This document shows positions 23,291 through 34,848 of a DNA stretch of 64,000 nucleotides, piece by piece. A model generated the notes under the pieces. That model searched no databases, was not told the origin of the DNA, and was given only the letters and a program-made list of their open reading frames with translations. A program made the translations under genes and the position numbers. Source of the stretch: Chrysogorgia sp. JL179-B06 (Eukaryota > Cnidaria > Anthozoa > Scleralcyonacea > Chrysogorgiidae); contig JAYKKM010000437.1 in NCBI GenBank assembly GCA_035772405.1, forward strand, positions 10,347,001 to 10,411,000, read 5' to 3'. Every line of letters begins with the position of its first letter. Within the stretch, counting starts at the first letter, position 1.

Positions 23291-24546
23291 CTATTTTAAA
23301 TATATTTACAGTGTTAATAATAAGCCAATCGAAACAGAGTCAAAACAAAGAAAGCGGAACGGAACTGACGTTTCCGTTGAGGCAGGGTTTAAATTTAGAA
23401 ATAAGTAAACTTTCTCAGAATAATAATTCAAACGTTGAACTACATGAAGAAAGAACAGAAAAGTCATCAAAAGAAATGGGGTGGCAAGTTTCGTTAGAGT
23501 GACATCGTATGTTTGAAAGTGAAGCCTGAGTCAGTTTCTTGCCCGTTAAAGCCGAGACTCCCATGTGTTCCGACTTCCGAGACGCGCGTGTGTAAATGAC
23601 GGCGGGTTTGCCCAAAATACAATGCTCCGCGGCAGCATTGGATAGACAACATGCGATCTCATTAACTGGGAGTCGGTCTTTAAACGGAAAGAAACTTGAC
23701 AAGCGTAAGTTCGGTTTGAAGATTACACGAAGGTCGATTTGAGGGAAGCAGGAATTAAAAAGCTTGATAAGTTTGGTACGAATTTCCAGTGAATGAGTAT
23801 CGGTAAATGGAAGGCAAAAATATATAACACGCTTAGGGACAGTAATATTACTGACAGATGGAGGAAAAACCTTATCAAGACAACGGTCGAAGAAAACAGC
23901 AGCAGAGTAACCATTGTTAACAAGGAAACCTTTAAGCTTAATGACTTCCGAATGAAAAATATGGTAGGATGTGGAAATCTTAAAATAACGATCAAGCAAC
24001 GTGTAGATCAGCCCACGTTTAAAAGATAAAGGGATAAAACTATCAAAATTAGTGAAAAGTCCCTTAAAAATAGGCTTACGATATACGGAAGTGGAAAAGC
24101 CATCGGTACGATCTATAGAGACATCTAAAAAGGGAAGAGTTTTGTTCACCTTTAGCTCACTAGTAAACTTGATATTACTGTGACGTGAATTGAGATAATT
24201 TAACGGGCAAGAAACTGTCTCAGCCTTCACTTTCAAAGATACGATGTCACTCTAACGAAACTTGCCACCCCATTTCTTTTGATGACTTTTCTGTTCTTTC
24301 TTCGTGTATATAGCGCTCCGTCGAGATGACGTCAGCATCGATGTTTGTCCGCTTTTACCCATAATTCTTACGGCCATAACAAAAGAAATAGCTCATTTGC
24401 AATCATTTGTGAGTCAAATTTGGTTTGTTTGTCCGCTTTTTGAGCTATTAATAGCAGCCAGACTCTACGCTATTCAACGTTTGAATTATTAATCAGAGAA
24501 CGTTTTGATTGGCTTATTATTAACACTGTAAATATATTTAAAGTGC
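23291..24546. mobile_element. inverted-repeat-bounded PLE fragment
   Basis: Outer inverted repeats TTTAAATATATTTACAGTG (about 40 bp, 23291-23333 and 24509-24546), a second pair around AATTCAAACGTTGAAC, and an inner pair of about 100 bp (23445-23549 and 24195-24303) enclose a PLE coding fragment. The inner repeats include the first codons of the fragment in both orientations, so the end has been copied in inverse, not merely flanked by a TIR. Confidence 0.65.
23415..24236 (-). pseudogene. PLE RT C-terminal/linker fragment (another family)
   Basis: A 273-codon frame with NKTLPFLDVSIDRTDG and VYRKPIFKGLFTNF, the C-terminal part of a PLE RT (thumb), then LVNNGYSAAVFFDRCLDK and FFPFKDRLPVNEI, and finally EHMGVSALTGK and SFDDFSVLS of the GIY-YIG domain tail. 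The nuclease core with GIY and YIG is missing between ACCLSN and EHMGV. RT catalytic boxes are absent upstream. It is a fragment, though open. Confidence 0.7.
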
Positions 24547-24689
24547 ATATAAGCCCTACAGAGTTTTTAGTTATTCGTGTAGACCACGAAAAATGACCTA
24601 ATAAAGTATTTTACAGTTTTTGATTTGGTCCTTTCGTTTCCGAGATATTGCTCTTCAAACATAGCCATTTGGCGTTGTTTGCATAAAAA

Positions 24690-25061
24690 AGCCGCGCGTG
24701 AGAGAGTCCTGGTACTCGGGGACGGATTAGATTTCACAAACAAGGAATACATAGCGTTTTGGACAACAACAAGTTAAAAAGATCATATATCAAGTGAAAT
24801 CGCCGCGATATCACGCTCAAATTCAGACTCAAATGAGTGTGAAATCCCATTGTCTAGTTCAGATAATATAATCGAGGAAGAAACTGAACTATCGGCGAAA
24901 TATGAGGACGAGTCTGATGACTGTTTCATGGACGCCTACGCTGATGAGCCGTTGGCTGACGAAGAATGGCTTGCCGCGTATGAAAGAAGAAGGGAGGAGG
25001 ACAAAAAACACTTGGAACAACTTACTCGAAGGTGGAATGGTGCTGAATCCGTCAAATCTTG
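24690..25061 (+). pseudogene. P2X7-type transposon exon, left arm
   Basis: This encodes the same acidic exon as the right arm (FMDAYADEPLADEEWLAAYE, then HLEQLTRRWNG and VKSW) and ends at a donor, CTTG|GTACGT, at 25061. A TAA near 24775 and changes further upstream break the front. ORFs that run past the donor read the intron. Confidence 0.5.
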
Positions 25062-25813
25062 GTACGTTCATTGCGCCATATTTGTCATATCTTTCATCAA
25101 TTTATTTTATGTACAGTATGGTATGGGTTTATTGGTTTATTGTATAGCCTATAGTATAGGTGCAAGTGTGGGATCTGTAATGTCGTTGTAACTGTAAAAC
25201 CCTAGGGAAATGTTCGACTGTTTCGTGCATAACTTGAACATCCTGGCTTTGGAGTTTGGTCCAGTATGTCTCAACACATGGAGTTTGAACACTTTTCAGA
25301 CACGCGGACGTCGATGCAATCAAATATTATCAAAAAAAAGGTAATATGAGAGGCCAAACTATTAAAATATTTAGCAAACAACCTTGTCAATATCAAACTA
25401 CACATAGACAATATTTAATTTTACCATTCCATTTTATAATAGGTGTACTCTATGTGTAGTTTAATGATTGACAAGGTTGTTTGCTAAATATTTTAACATA
25501 GTTTGGCCTCTCATATTACGTCCATCTCGTGTCTGAAAAGTGTTTGCCGCTAACACCAAAGCCAGGATGTTCAGTCATGCACGGAGGCTGTTAACCTACG
25601 ACTTCAATCAGTTTAGTGTCGCTCAAAACAGTCGAACATTTCTTATTTCTGTGCAGCAACAACATTCCGTAGGGTTTTACAGTTACAACGACATCAATAC
25701 AGCTGTTCTCCCACTAGTTGCACCTATACTACAGGCTATACAATAAACCCATACCATACTGTACATAAAATAAATTAATGAAAGATATGACAAATATGGC
25801 GCAATGAACGTAC

Positions 25814-26217
25814 CAAGATTTTACGGATTCAGCACCATTCCACCTTCGAGTAAGTTGTTCCAAGTGTTTTTTGTCCTTCTCCCTTCTTCTTTCATACGCG
25901 GCAAGCCATTCTTCGTCAGCCAACGGCTCATCAGCGTAGGCGTCCATGAAACAGTCATCAGACTCGTCCTCATATTTCGCCGATAGTTCAGTTTCTTCCT
26001 CGATTATATTATCTGAACTAGACAATGGGCTTTCATACTTATTTGAGTCGGAATTTGAGTGTGATATCGCGGCGATTTCACTTGATATATGATCTGTTGA
26101 ACTTGTTGTTGTCCAAAACGTTATGTATTCCTTGTTTGTGAAATCTAATCCGTCCCCGAGTACCAGGACTCTCTCACGCGCGGCTTTCAACGCCAAATGG
26201 CTATGTTTGAAGAGCAA
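25814..26217 (-). CDS. first exon of a P2X7/ballast-type transposon gene, right arm
   Basis: Open from ATG 26217 to a splice donor at 25814. The product is acidic in the middle (SSSDNIIEEETELSAKYED) and ends EQLTRRWNG..VKSW. In families with a P2X7-like C-terminal domain this W is followed, after an intron, by a CxCGxC Zn motif. Such an exon is seen in the 45.6-46.1 kb gene. Here the second exon is absent, so the gene is partial. Function in transposition is not established. Confidence 0.45.
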
Positions 26218-26329
26218 TATCTCGGAAACGAAAGGACCAAATCCAAAACTGTAAAATACTTTATCAGGTCATTTTTCGTGGTCTACTCGAATAACTGAAA
26301 ACCCTGTAGGGCTTATATGCACTATTAAT

Positions 26330-28797
26330 TCACTTTGAGAATGTTGCGCGTTGGCAACGATCTAACTATTCGGCAGATATTGTGGCTATTACCGAGACAT
26401 GGCTAACCACAAATATTACCAATTCAGCCCTTCATCTAAATCGATTTTCGTTACTTAGACGTGATCGATCCGATGGCAGACGAGGTGGCGGTGTCTGTAT
26501 ATATGTTAATGATTGTCTACCATTTCTTCATCTGAATGAGCTCTCTGTTCCTGAATTTGAATCCCTGTGGCTGTTACTAAAACCGCATCGTCTACCTCGT
26601 GGTCTAAATTCAATAATTATTGGTGTTGTCTATCATCCTCCCGGAAACGATGACAGTGCCTTAAAAGATCATATCAGTGAGTCTCTTGACTGTACTCTCG
26701 CTTCTTACCCAAATTCTGGTGTTATATATTAACAGGAGATTTCAATCAGTTAAAACATCAACAGTTATGCAACTCATTCAACCTTAAGCAGATATTAAGA
26801 CCATAGTTCAGTTGTCTTAAAACCTCTTAAGTCTCGCGCGGGCCTTAGTTCCAGAACCCATCGTCTGGTCAGAGATGCTTGCCCCTCAAAGCGTAAGATC
26901 GTCGGCAATTTACTCTCTAATGTCAATTGGACGCCGCTGTACCACATGGAATCTTGCGAGGATCAGTTTCAGTTCTTTTCCTCAATTCTAAACAGTATCG
27001 TGGATGAATATCTTCCACTCAAGCGTGTGAGGGTAGACTCTAATGATAAACCATGGATTACGCCAGAAATTAAAGATCTAATTTCCAAGCGTCAATCTGC
27101 CTGGTCAAGTGGGAATAGTTCTATGTTCAAATTTTATCGGAACAAAGTTAACGTTCTCTGCAAAAAAGCACGTGGTTCTCATTACGAGCATAACATTGCT
27201 GATGTTCAACAATCTGATCCACGTAAGTGGTGATCAGCGGTCAAGAACATCGCAAACCTCTCGCCATCCAAGAATATTTCCACCCTAATTCATGATGGCC
27301 TATCTTATTCCGATGTAGTTATTGCTAATTTAACTTGTTCAATTAATGACAAATTCACCACTGTTGGCTCACTTCTTCCCCCTCTGGAGTGGTCGCCGTT
27401 CCTGTCGACGCGTTTCCTCCAGAATTTTGCATCTCAGTCGAAGATACTGAAAATGCCCTGCGTGCTTCCAAACTTCATTCATCAGCGAGCCCCGACGACA
27501 TTTCTGGTTGGTTACTTCGCGAAAATGCGTCACCACTAAGTCGCCCTTTGTGTTCTATTTTTAACGCTTCTCTTCGCGAAGGCTACATTCCATTGCAGTG
27601 GAAGTCATCGATTGTTTCACCTATTCCTAAATCTACTCCCGCGCTTGATGTGGATATGATTTTAGACCTATTTCTCTCACAGCCATCATAAGAAAGATTC
27701 TTGAGTCCTTTCCCTATCAATGGCTCGTGCAGTCGATCTTTGATAAGATCGACCCACTCCAGTTTGGTTCTTTGAAAGGTTCTAGTACTACTATGGCGCT
27801 GGTATATCTTCTCCATAAGTGGTATGAGGCTTCTGACAAATTAGGCTCATCTCTACGAATTTGTTTGTTGGATTTTTCGAAAGCCTTCGATCTCATCGAC
27901 CATAACATTTTGCTACATAAATTACAGCTGATGGATGTCCATCACGTACTCATCAATTGGATTGCCAATTTCCTGATATATCGACAGCAAAGAACTCGGA
28001 TTGGCACTCATTATTCTGATTGGAAACCTATTAAGGCCGGTGTCCCGCAAGGAACGAAGTTTGGCCCTCTGTTTTTTCTTGTTATGGTCAACGATCTTCG
28101 AGCATCTGTAAACACCGTTAAATATGTCGATGATACCACAATCTGGGAGGTTATAACCAAAGCCTCTCAGTCAAACCTACCTTCAACCGTAGCCGAGTGT
28201 GTTGATTGGGCAGAGAGAAATAACATGAAATTGAACTCCAAGAAGACTAAATAATTAATCGTCAATTTCTCGACTCGACCCACTGCGTACGCCCAAATTA
28301 TGATCAACGGACATGGTATCGACACCGTCACGCATGTAAAGCTCCTTGGAGTTATCATTTCTAACGATCTAAAGTGGAACTACCATGTCGACGCAATCTG
28401 TAAAAAGGCCTCCAAACGCCTTTACGCTCTTCGGTTGTTAAAGAAGAGTATGATTCCTAATGAAGTCCTTGTCACTGTATATAAAACTTGTATAAGACCA
28501 ATACTGGAATACGCATGCGCAGTTTGGCATAATTACCTAAGTAATCAAATCGAGTCTATCCAACGAAGAGCTCTCCGTATAATATATCCTCTACTCGAAT
28601 ATAATAACGTGTTGGAAATAATTAAGCTACCGACATTGTATGATCGCCGTTGCTCTCTTAATGAGCGCTTTTTTAATAATATGATGTATCACTCGCATAA
28701 GATCAGTTGTTTAGTACCTCCAGAGAGACATTGCAGATACAATCTTAGAACAAAATCCTCCATGTTAATTCCTCGCTGCAAGCTGCAGAACTGATCG
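26330..28797 (+). pseudogene. CR1/L2-type LINE: endonuclease and reverse transcriptase
   Basis: Starting inside the apurinic endonuclease (IVAITETWL, RRGGGVCIYV, FESLWLLL; 26382-26732), it continues through the inter-domain (26946-27233, 27389-27691) into RT: LDFSKAFDLIDH, AGVPQGTKFGP, KYVDDTTIW (YVDD catalytic box) and LKLLGVIISNDLKW-type thumb (28300-28794), ending IPRCKLQN. It encodes target nicking and target-primed cDNA synthesis. Broken by a stop after SGVIY, frameshifts near 27390 and 27690, and TAA at 28252. The 5' end is truncated at the palindrome boundary. The 3' tail runs to about 28980. Confidence 0.85.
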
Positions 28798-28979
28798 TTT
28801 TAGAAACAGTTTCATAGTCACTCCTTCAAACAATTTTAATTCGAAATAATTTTGATATATTTGATATTGTAATTTTACCCTTTAACATATGTGAACCGTT
28901 GTAATTCATTTTTTTACTGCAAAAATGGTCTATTAAAATTCAATTATTATTTATTTAAACGTCAGTAAAATTTCTTTAA

Positions 28980-29250
28980 AATGTTTTTCTTGTTTGTTCC
29001 ATGTTTGTTAAGAAATGGCTCTCGCCACATTCGAAATTTGAGCTCTCTCTCTCTCTATATATATATATTTAAAAAACTCATTAATAATTCATGAGGAAAA
29101 CACAAAGGAAATCGATACCGTGTCGTGGGTTGTGATAAAATTTCATCCTAATTTACATAAACTTTATCTTTGATTTTCTCGACTTAGACAACATTGATTT
29201 TCAAAATTACTACGCCAATGAACTTATCAAATGGGTCGTTTTTCAAGCCG
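28980..29250. other. no recognisable feature
   Basis: AT-rich sequence with a short (TC)n(TA)n at 29045-29069. No ORF of note and no repeat match within the window. Confidence 0.5.
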
Positions 29251-29252
29251 TT

Positions 29253-29346
29253 TAATAAACTCGCAGCACGTGTTTTATCAGATCTAAAACACTCGGGCTA
29301 CGTCCTCGTGTTTTAAATCTGATAAAACACTGCTACTCGTTTATTA
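29253..29346. repeat. foldback hairpin, TTTTATCAGAT arms
   Basis: AACTCG...GTGTTTTATCAGAT pairs with ATCTGATAAAACAC...CGTTTATT around a GC-rich centre (ACTCGGGCTACGTCCTCGTG). Same architecture as the hairpins at 34702, 55310, 58037 and 63855. Confidence 0.6.
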
Positions 29347-29544
29347 TTTCTAATGCATTTTTATTTTACACTATTTCTAGTAAAAATTTCTCCCCAAAAA
29401 TTTATAATAATTTGACAAATATAGACATATATAGATACGCAATATGGTGCAAACGGCTTCTCACATTGATCTCACCTTTCATGTGCGTTGCATCAGGATT
29501 AGCTTCTTCCCTTGTGAATTCTTCATATAGCTGCCAGTTTATTC

Positions 29545-29690
29545 GTCACGTCCGGCTTCATCATTTTCGGCTTCTTCATAATTTTCGGCTTCTTCGTCAC
29601 TTTCGTTCAAGTATGCCTGCCTCCTCCGCAGGCATCTTCTTCTTTTGCAGATCGATCGAGCAGAGCACTTGACGACGTTATAAATAATTA
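29545..29690 (-). other. acidic tail-like frame, unassigned
   Basis: The minus strand encodes a repeated ESDEEAENYEEAENDEAG segment ending at a stop near 29545. It is low complexity, in three imperfect copies of TTTCGGCTTCTTC on the plus strand, and could be the end of a lost ORF. No homology recognised. Confidence 0.2.
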
Positions 29691-29980
29691 AAGATGAAAA
29701 TCGTCGAGTATTATTTCATGATTGAGGAGGTTTTCTAACAAAGTTTTGTCCATTTTTCCACCTTGGACAAAGATGTTCCTAATTTTTTCTTCATTTATTA
29801 TCTAACTAGTATTCATAGGGTAATTACTTTACTAGGTACGGTTCATGAAAAGTTCGGGGTCTGCAGCGTGCTTATTTTGGTCAAGACGATATATCATCAA
29901 CAAACAAACAAAAACGCAGAGAATTTGACTTATAATAATTATTATCGTTTATTGAACGTAACTTAAAAGTTACTGTCCAT

Positions 29981-30022
29981 GATCCAACGTTTCGACACTC
30001 CAGTCTAGTGTCTTCTTCAGGA
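29981..30022 (-). ncRNA. hammerhead-like terminus, CTGAAGA variant
   Basis: Minus strand CCTGAAGAAGACACT...AGTGTCGAAACGTTGG. GACACT/AGTGTC is a perfect stem II, and GAAACG follows. CTGAAGA departs from the CTGATGA core. The sister motif at 42253 has the canonical CTGATGA. Confidence 0.4.
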
Positions 30023-30118
30023 GTGATCGTTGTAAAGTTAGCGTCCTTATTTATACCCTCATAAAACCGATGATGACGTTATCTATTAACAAGATGCAAA
30101 TAAGCTTCGGATCATATT

Positions 30119-30490
30119 TTGGGTCATATTTTCGCAAAACCTAAGAATCGCATTGCGAAGGAACAGAAGAAAGACGCTATTTATTCCATTCCGTGCAATG
30201 ACTGTGATCAGGAGTACATCGGTCAGACTAAATGTCAGTTTCGCACGGGTCTGAAAGAACACCAAAAGGCTGTTTTCTTTTCAAAAAAGGAAAATTCTGC
30301 TTTGTCGGAACACGCGTGTGTAACCTACCATGAGATTGCGTGGGAAAATTCCAAAATTATTACCACTAATCCGCGGTACCATCAGAGACGTTGTCTGGAG
30401 GCTTGGCATATCAATATTTCCCACGCCCCATTGAATCGCGACGACGGTGGTTTATTACCAGAAGCTTATTTGCATCTTGTTAATAGATAA
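30119..30490 (+). pseudogene. PLE GIY-YIG nuclease fragment
   Basis: A 123-codon open frame with AIYSIPCNDCDQEYIGQTK (GIY and YIG strands), FRTGLKEH (catalytic R and H region) and SALSEHACVTYHEIAW, then NPRYHQRRCLEAWHI, the conserved C-terminal tail with the E. The domain is nearly complete but the RT is absent. Start at 30119 is arbitrary, as the true element ORF began upstream. Confidence 0.75.
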
Positions 30491-30534
30491 CGTCATCATT
30501 GGTTCTATGAGGGTATCATCGGTTCTATGAACAT

Positions 30535-31167
30535 ATAATTATGCGTGATTTTAATTTGCCCGCTATTGATTGGAATCTTAATTATCCAACTCATTCAAGA
30601 AACTTCGTTCAGTCATTATCTTTCTGCGAGATCATCGATGACTTTATTATTTATTAACAAATGAAAGCCGTAGTTGTTGATCCGGTCAGTATGAATATTC
30701 ATACTAACCATTCTGGGGTTACTTTCAGCATTAAAATGAACTTAAAAGCGTCATACATAAGTAAACGAACAATTTATAACTTTAAGAAAGGGGACTTCAA
30801 TGGCTTGAGAAATGCACTACGATTATTAAACATGGAAGATTTCGTATTTAAAGATCCTAATGCTGGTTATGTTATGTTTTTTAATTTTAATGTTGGTTAT
30901 GACTGGGATAATTGGAGAACCATTTTTATGAACGCTGTTGCAGATAATTACATACCAATTACGAACCTCCGAGGGAAAAATACACCTCCATGCATTGACG
31001 GTGACGCTCTACAGTTAATTAGAAAGAAAAATGTTATTCGAAGACAAGCAAAAAAACAACAATCTAGTCACCTCTGGGCTCTATTTGCATCTCTTCGTAA
31101 GCGAGTCAAGAGCATGTTAGAAACTAAGAGAAGCGAATATTTTAGGGGCAGACCATTAGAAAAGTGA
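30535..31167 (+). pseudogene. LINE endonuclease-end/inter-domain fragment
   Basis: MRDFNLPAIDW (the GDFN box of LINE endonucleases with R for G) begins at 30541. A stop at 30656 follows, and then a 168-codon frame (30661-31167) with DWDNWRTIFMNAVADNYIPI and KRVKSMLETKRSEYF of the EN-RT linker. It stops before RT. Unrelated to the PLE fragment it abuts. Confidence 0.6.
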
Positions 31168-31199
31168 TGGCGGGGGTGATGGGAAAACAAAAAAAACTA

Positions 31200-31680
31200 T
31201 ACCATAGTGATTTACATTAAATTTAAAATTGCAAGATAAAAATGCATAAGTGTACTATATTTTAATTCTACTCAAAACTGTACATATGCCATGTTATGTT
31301 GTGTATAAATAAATAATTTTATACACATTCTTGAAAGTGATTATTATTTTTTAAAGTTTTTATTTCAGTCACTATTAAATAAAGGAGAAAACAATAGTGG
31401 CAGGAATATTGATATTATTAATGTCATCATCTGTATTCAACAAAATTATCAAGAACAATAATTGCAGTTACAACAAAACTACATGCTGTATTGTACCAGA
31501 ACCATGGATACCTGTACTGTTAAACATCCAGGGTACTGGTTGCACATGAACACCACATATTAATGCATATTGGTCTATAAAATTAAAAACAAATAGACCA
31601 GTGCACATGAGTAGGTGTTATAAAGGTGTGTTTATTAATGAGTATAAAAACGTAGAGTGCTGCATATGCAGTGCTTTAAT
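31200..31680. other. no recognisable feature
   Basis: AT-rich sequence with no ORF above background and no repeat matched elsewhere in the window. Confidence 0.5.
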
Positions 31681-31689
31681 AGATATAGA

Positions 31690-31858
31690 AAAATGAAAAG
31701 GTGGTAAACTGGCAAGAAATTGAATTACAATAAACTGACATTTCGAGTAGAACCCTTCATCAGAGTAAAATGTGTTGACATTTTACTCTAATGAAGGCTC
31801 CGCTTGAAATGTCAGTAAATCGTTACTCATTTTCTTGTCAGTTCACTACCTTTTACTT
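31690..31858. mobile_element. inverted pair of hammerhead-bearing PLE ends
   Basis: AAAAGGTGGTAAACTGGCAA at the left and its inverse complement at the right enclose two opposing cores: minus-strand CTCTGATGAAGGG (31735-31764) and plus-strand CTCTAATGAAGGC (31786-31826). Both run into GAAATGTCAG, separated by about 20 nt. It is a relative of the 16.6-22.2 kb PLE ends, with the interior gone. Confidence 0.6.
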
Positions 31859-31989
31859 TGCTGTGTTTATTAATATTTACCACAAAAGAAAATCAAATAA
31901 CTGAAAAGAACAAGTATAGAATAAGAATTGATTTTCCAAAAGGAATCGTTTGTTAATTACTAGCTATAAAATGTTTATCATTGTATGTG

Positions 31990-34170
31990 TATATATTATT
32001 ATTTACTTTCTTCTTCCACGGTAACCCATTCTCCATCTGAGATTGATTCCTGGTCCAGGGGTGGCGCCAGGAATTCCCCGACGCAGGGGCTAAGGTCCCC
32101 GACAGGGGGGCTAACATGTAGTGGTAATTCCTATAGGGGATCCGGGGGCATGCTCCCCCTGGGAATTTTTGATTTTCTAAGCCTCTGAAACGCTATTTCC
32201 TGCATTTTGTGGGCAGTTTTAACAAAAAAATTAAAATAAAAAACAGTGAAACTCATGATTTTATAGTGAGCATTTCCTTACTGTATACGAAACAAACTCT
32301 AACAATAATATTCACGCAAAAACTAGATGACAGTAAGCGCGCGATAGATGACAGTTATTAAACATTTCCAGTCTCATTTTCTTGCCACAGTTTTGCACAA
32401 AGTGCATCCCTCCCCTAGTTTGCTTCTGTTGGTTCATCTCTAATTTTGGAACAGTCCCTCATTTGCAAATGAGATGAAAGTTGATTACCTTTGACGTTGT
32501 TTTGCGAAACGTTCGTTAATGCGTAAAAAAAACGTTTACGATTCTAAGAAAACAAAAGACGAACTATGTTTCTTCTTTTTGTTTTTTTCTTCCAGCTCGT
32601 TCCCCGACGAATTGTTAATTTTCCCCCGAAAGGTTCCCCAACGCGGGGGCTGTAGCCCCCCTGCTCCCCCTCTGGCGCCACCCCTGTCCTGGTCTTCTGC
32701 AATAATACTTAGAAGCCTTTTTCTTACTCATTGGTGATGCTGATTTGTGTTTCTTTGCTTTCCTCCGTTCCTTTTGTAGGTTCCTCTTTTTTCTTCCTTG
32801 ACAAAGTTGCTCCGAAACACTACTGCCAAACTTTGTTCTACATTGGTCAACAAAGGACTCATATGTATTCACAACTTCCTTCACATCTTATGTTACAGAT
32901 TGTACTTGGGGCTGCAAGTCGTTATATAATTTATTTTGTTCTTCAAGACCTTAAAGAATATAGCACAAATTGCATAAAGAAATAGAAAGACGTTATATGA
33001 CAGACCCACTATTTGCATGAAATCTTAATCAGTGTAATCACCAATGTGATTGTCCAACAACCCACCCATCCATCCATTGATCCGCCCACTCATCCATTGA
33101 TCCACTCATCCACCCACCCACCATCAATTGATCCAATATGATCTGAAAATGAAGATGGCCATTTATAGTGTTGAGAAAATGGTAATAGATATAATATTAT
33201 TAAAAAATGAGACTATAAACCAACATCATACCCAGGCTCTTTGCTGGAGTGGGAGAGAGCCGAGTATTAAAAGTGCCTTGGTATGAGGTTGAATCAAAAC
33301 CATGATAATTCATCCACTCGCTCCACCTAGCACAAAACAAATATACAAATCTCACCTTTTATCTTCTTCAGATTTTTGCTTTCTCTCACAGTCTTCTCAA
33401 TTTTGTCGTGGCACTTCTCCACATTTATGTTTGCTAGTTCAAGTGAATCTTGGCATCCTTCAAAGAACTTGCAGACGTTCTGATGTTTTATTCCTGGCTG
33501 TGAGTTGCTTTCCTTCAATGCCACAACTTCAGGGTATCGGAGTTTAGTGATTTCTAGGATTCCATATGCACTTTGCTTCTTATAATGCGAAGACCACTGG
33601 TGGATAGTTGGGCTCTTGGCAATGCCCAATAAAACGCCAATCCGTTTTGAGCGTTCCTTTGTGCACCATAGTTCACACTCGCGTAAAGACTTAGCGAATT
33701 TAAGACGCTCTCCTGCCATTTTCAGAATAAAATAATTGGAAAATACTTGGCTGGGGTTTAGTGGCTATTCGTAATAAAGATTCCTGAAATGACGTTTCAA
33801 GTCCATCCCGTGTTTGCACATAATCCTGCATTACCTTTGCTAAGATTAAAACAAGGGATGAACTAGAGGTCTTGAACACTGCTTTGGATATCTGATGCAC
33901 ATTCTCTTTGTCACGAACAGTCTGTGTTTTGAAATCTGCGTATAACCGAGCAAGTCACCTGAACTATAACTTCGATAGTCCCAGTGACCCGGCATCCTCC
34001 TCCTGTATACCTTCTAGATGAGAAATTTCGGTTATTTCGTTTCTTAAGAACTGTTGGTGGTATTTCTCTAAAGAAGCATTCGCTAGCCAGCTGATAAACC
34101 TGTTTTCTTTCATATCAACAACGTTGTCATTGCTGCCACAATCGATATCTTCTTATGCCATGTCCGCCAT
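31990..34170 (-). pseudogene. degraded SAM-domain gene with helical C-terminal region
   Basis: Exon 1 (34170-33356) encodes a SAM domain (FISWLANASLEKYHQQF, then IQEEDAGSLGLSKL), then a long helical region with ELWCTKERSKRIGVLLG and EITKLRYPEV that may be BAR-like. It ends at a donor AAAAG|GTGAGA. Exon 2 begins at 32886 and is in phase (VKEVVNTYESFVDQC, then a Lys-rich tail). Damage: TAA five codons after the ATG, TAG and TGA just after LGLSKL, a 1-nt shift near 33715, and the hAT-like insertion in the tail. SAM domains mediate protein or membrane contacts. The gene name is not recognised. Confidence 0.5.
32056..32686. mobile_element. hAT-like non-autonomous element, 631 bp
   Basis: CAGGGGTGGCGCCAG begins at 32056 and CTGGCGCCACCCCTG ends at 32686. 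The flanks are a perfect 8-bp duplication, TCCTGGTC (32048-32055 and 32687-32694), the hAT signature. No transposase inside, so it was mobilised in trans. It landed in the last exon of the minus-strand SAM gene. Confidence 0.9.
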
Positions 34171-34223
34171 GTTTGAATTTTGACCGCGTGGTCCTGGAGA
34201 TAAATTAAAGACAAAATTCAAGA

Positions 34224-34480
34224 TGGCGGAAAGTATGCTTCAACACGGGAAGAGGCCAACGGCAGATGAAAGGCATATTGAGCTCAAGGAGGGTATCGAA
34301 GAATGCCGTGTGTCCACACGAGAGACTTTGATTGCACTTTCCAGTCTGCTAGATTAATTAGTTGCTGTTTCGTGCATGTCCTTTCAACAGGCATTTGAAC
34401 AGTTTGCTGGAAAGATTCCCAAGATAGCATGCAAGCCAGACAAGAAAGAATCTCGGCGTCATTTCAAAGATAAAATTTAG
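34224..34480 (+). pseudogene. divergent gene start, broken
   Basis: ATG at about 34226 in an AAGATGGCGG context opens a 44-codon frame (RPTADERHIELKEGIEECR) that stops near 34358. Related coding-like text continues to about 34480 (QAFEQFAGKIPKIACKP). It starts only 55 bp from the minus-strand SAM gene, head to head. No homology recognised. Confidence 0.3.
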
Positions 34481-34701
34481 TCAAAGAATGGTTTACCTGT
34501 CCTTTTCTTGGAAAATGCTGGCAACACTTTCATCATGCTTTTGGAGTTTCCTTTGGACAATATTGCTTTTATGTCATAGCTTGGAACTTGTTCTTAATAC
34601 TGCATCCAAAGAAGAGCAGTCTGGAGCTGTTTTCCCAACTGAACTAGCTAGCTAGCTGCATTCCAATTATCATGAAACTTATGTCAGCATCCAAAGACAT
34701 A

Positions 34702-34848
34702 TATGTTATTTACCGGCTGGGAGGTCCGTATAGAAAAATATTTGCCCGAGGTCTCAAAAATGGCCCGAGGCCGCAGGCCGAGGGACATTTTTGAGACCGA
34801 GGGCAAATATTTTTCTATACGGACCGACCAAAACGGTAAATAACATAT
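34702..34848. repeat. 147-bp foldback hairpin
   Basis: TATGTTATTTACCG, GGTCCGTATAGAAAAATATT and TTGCCCGAGGTCTCAAAAAT each pair with inverse complements on the right, around a GGCCGCAGGCC centre. Near-perfect arms of about 68 bp. Confidence 0.85.

Larger units (their letters stand above)
24546..26318. mobile_element. 1.77-kb palindrome: two inverted copies of a Kolobok-like 5' region
   Basis: AGTGCATATAAGCCCTACAG at 24546 is matched by its inverse complement ending at 26318. Arms of about 865 bp (24546-25409 and 25453-26318) meet at a 43-nt spacer. Both ends lie beside TTAA (one base off on the right). Each arm holds the same first exon. End sequence AGTGC and TTAA resemble the 42.6-46.4 kb element, so a palindromic dimer of a Kolobok-type transposon end is likely. 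Confidence 0.6.
29940..30514. mobile_element. PLE 3' fragment flanked by its own inverted end
   Basis: A GIY-YIG frame (30119-30490) is flanked by 55-bp inverted repeats: ACGTTATCTATTAACAAG at 30077 and its complement near 30475. The right repeat includes the last codons and stop of the frame, so the left copy is an inverted duplicate of the 3' end. A hammerhead-like terminus lies outside it at 29981-30022 on the minus strand. Confidence 0.7.

Noticed and set aside
33356..34170. processed (retro-) pseudogene for the SAM gene
   Set aside because: The first exon ends at a proper donor, and the next exon is in phase after an intron, so it is a decayed intron-containing gene.
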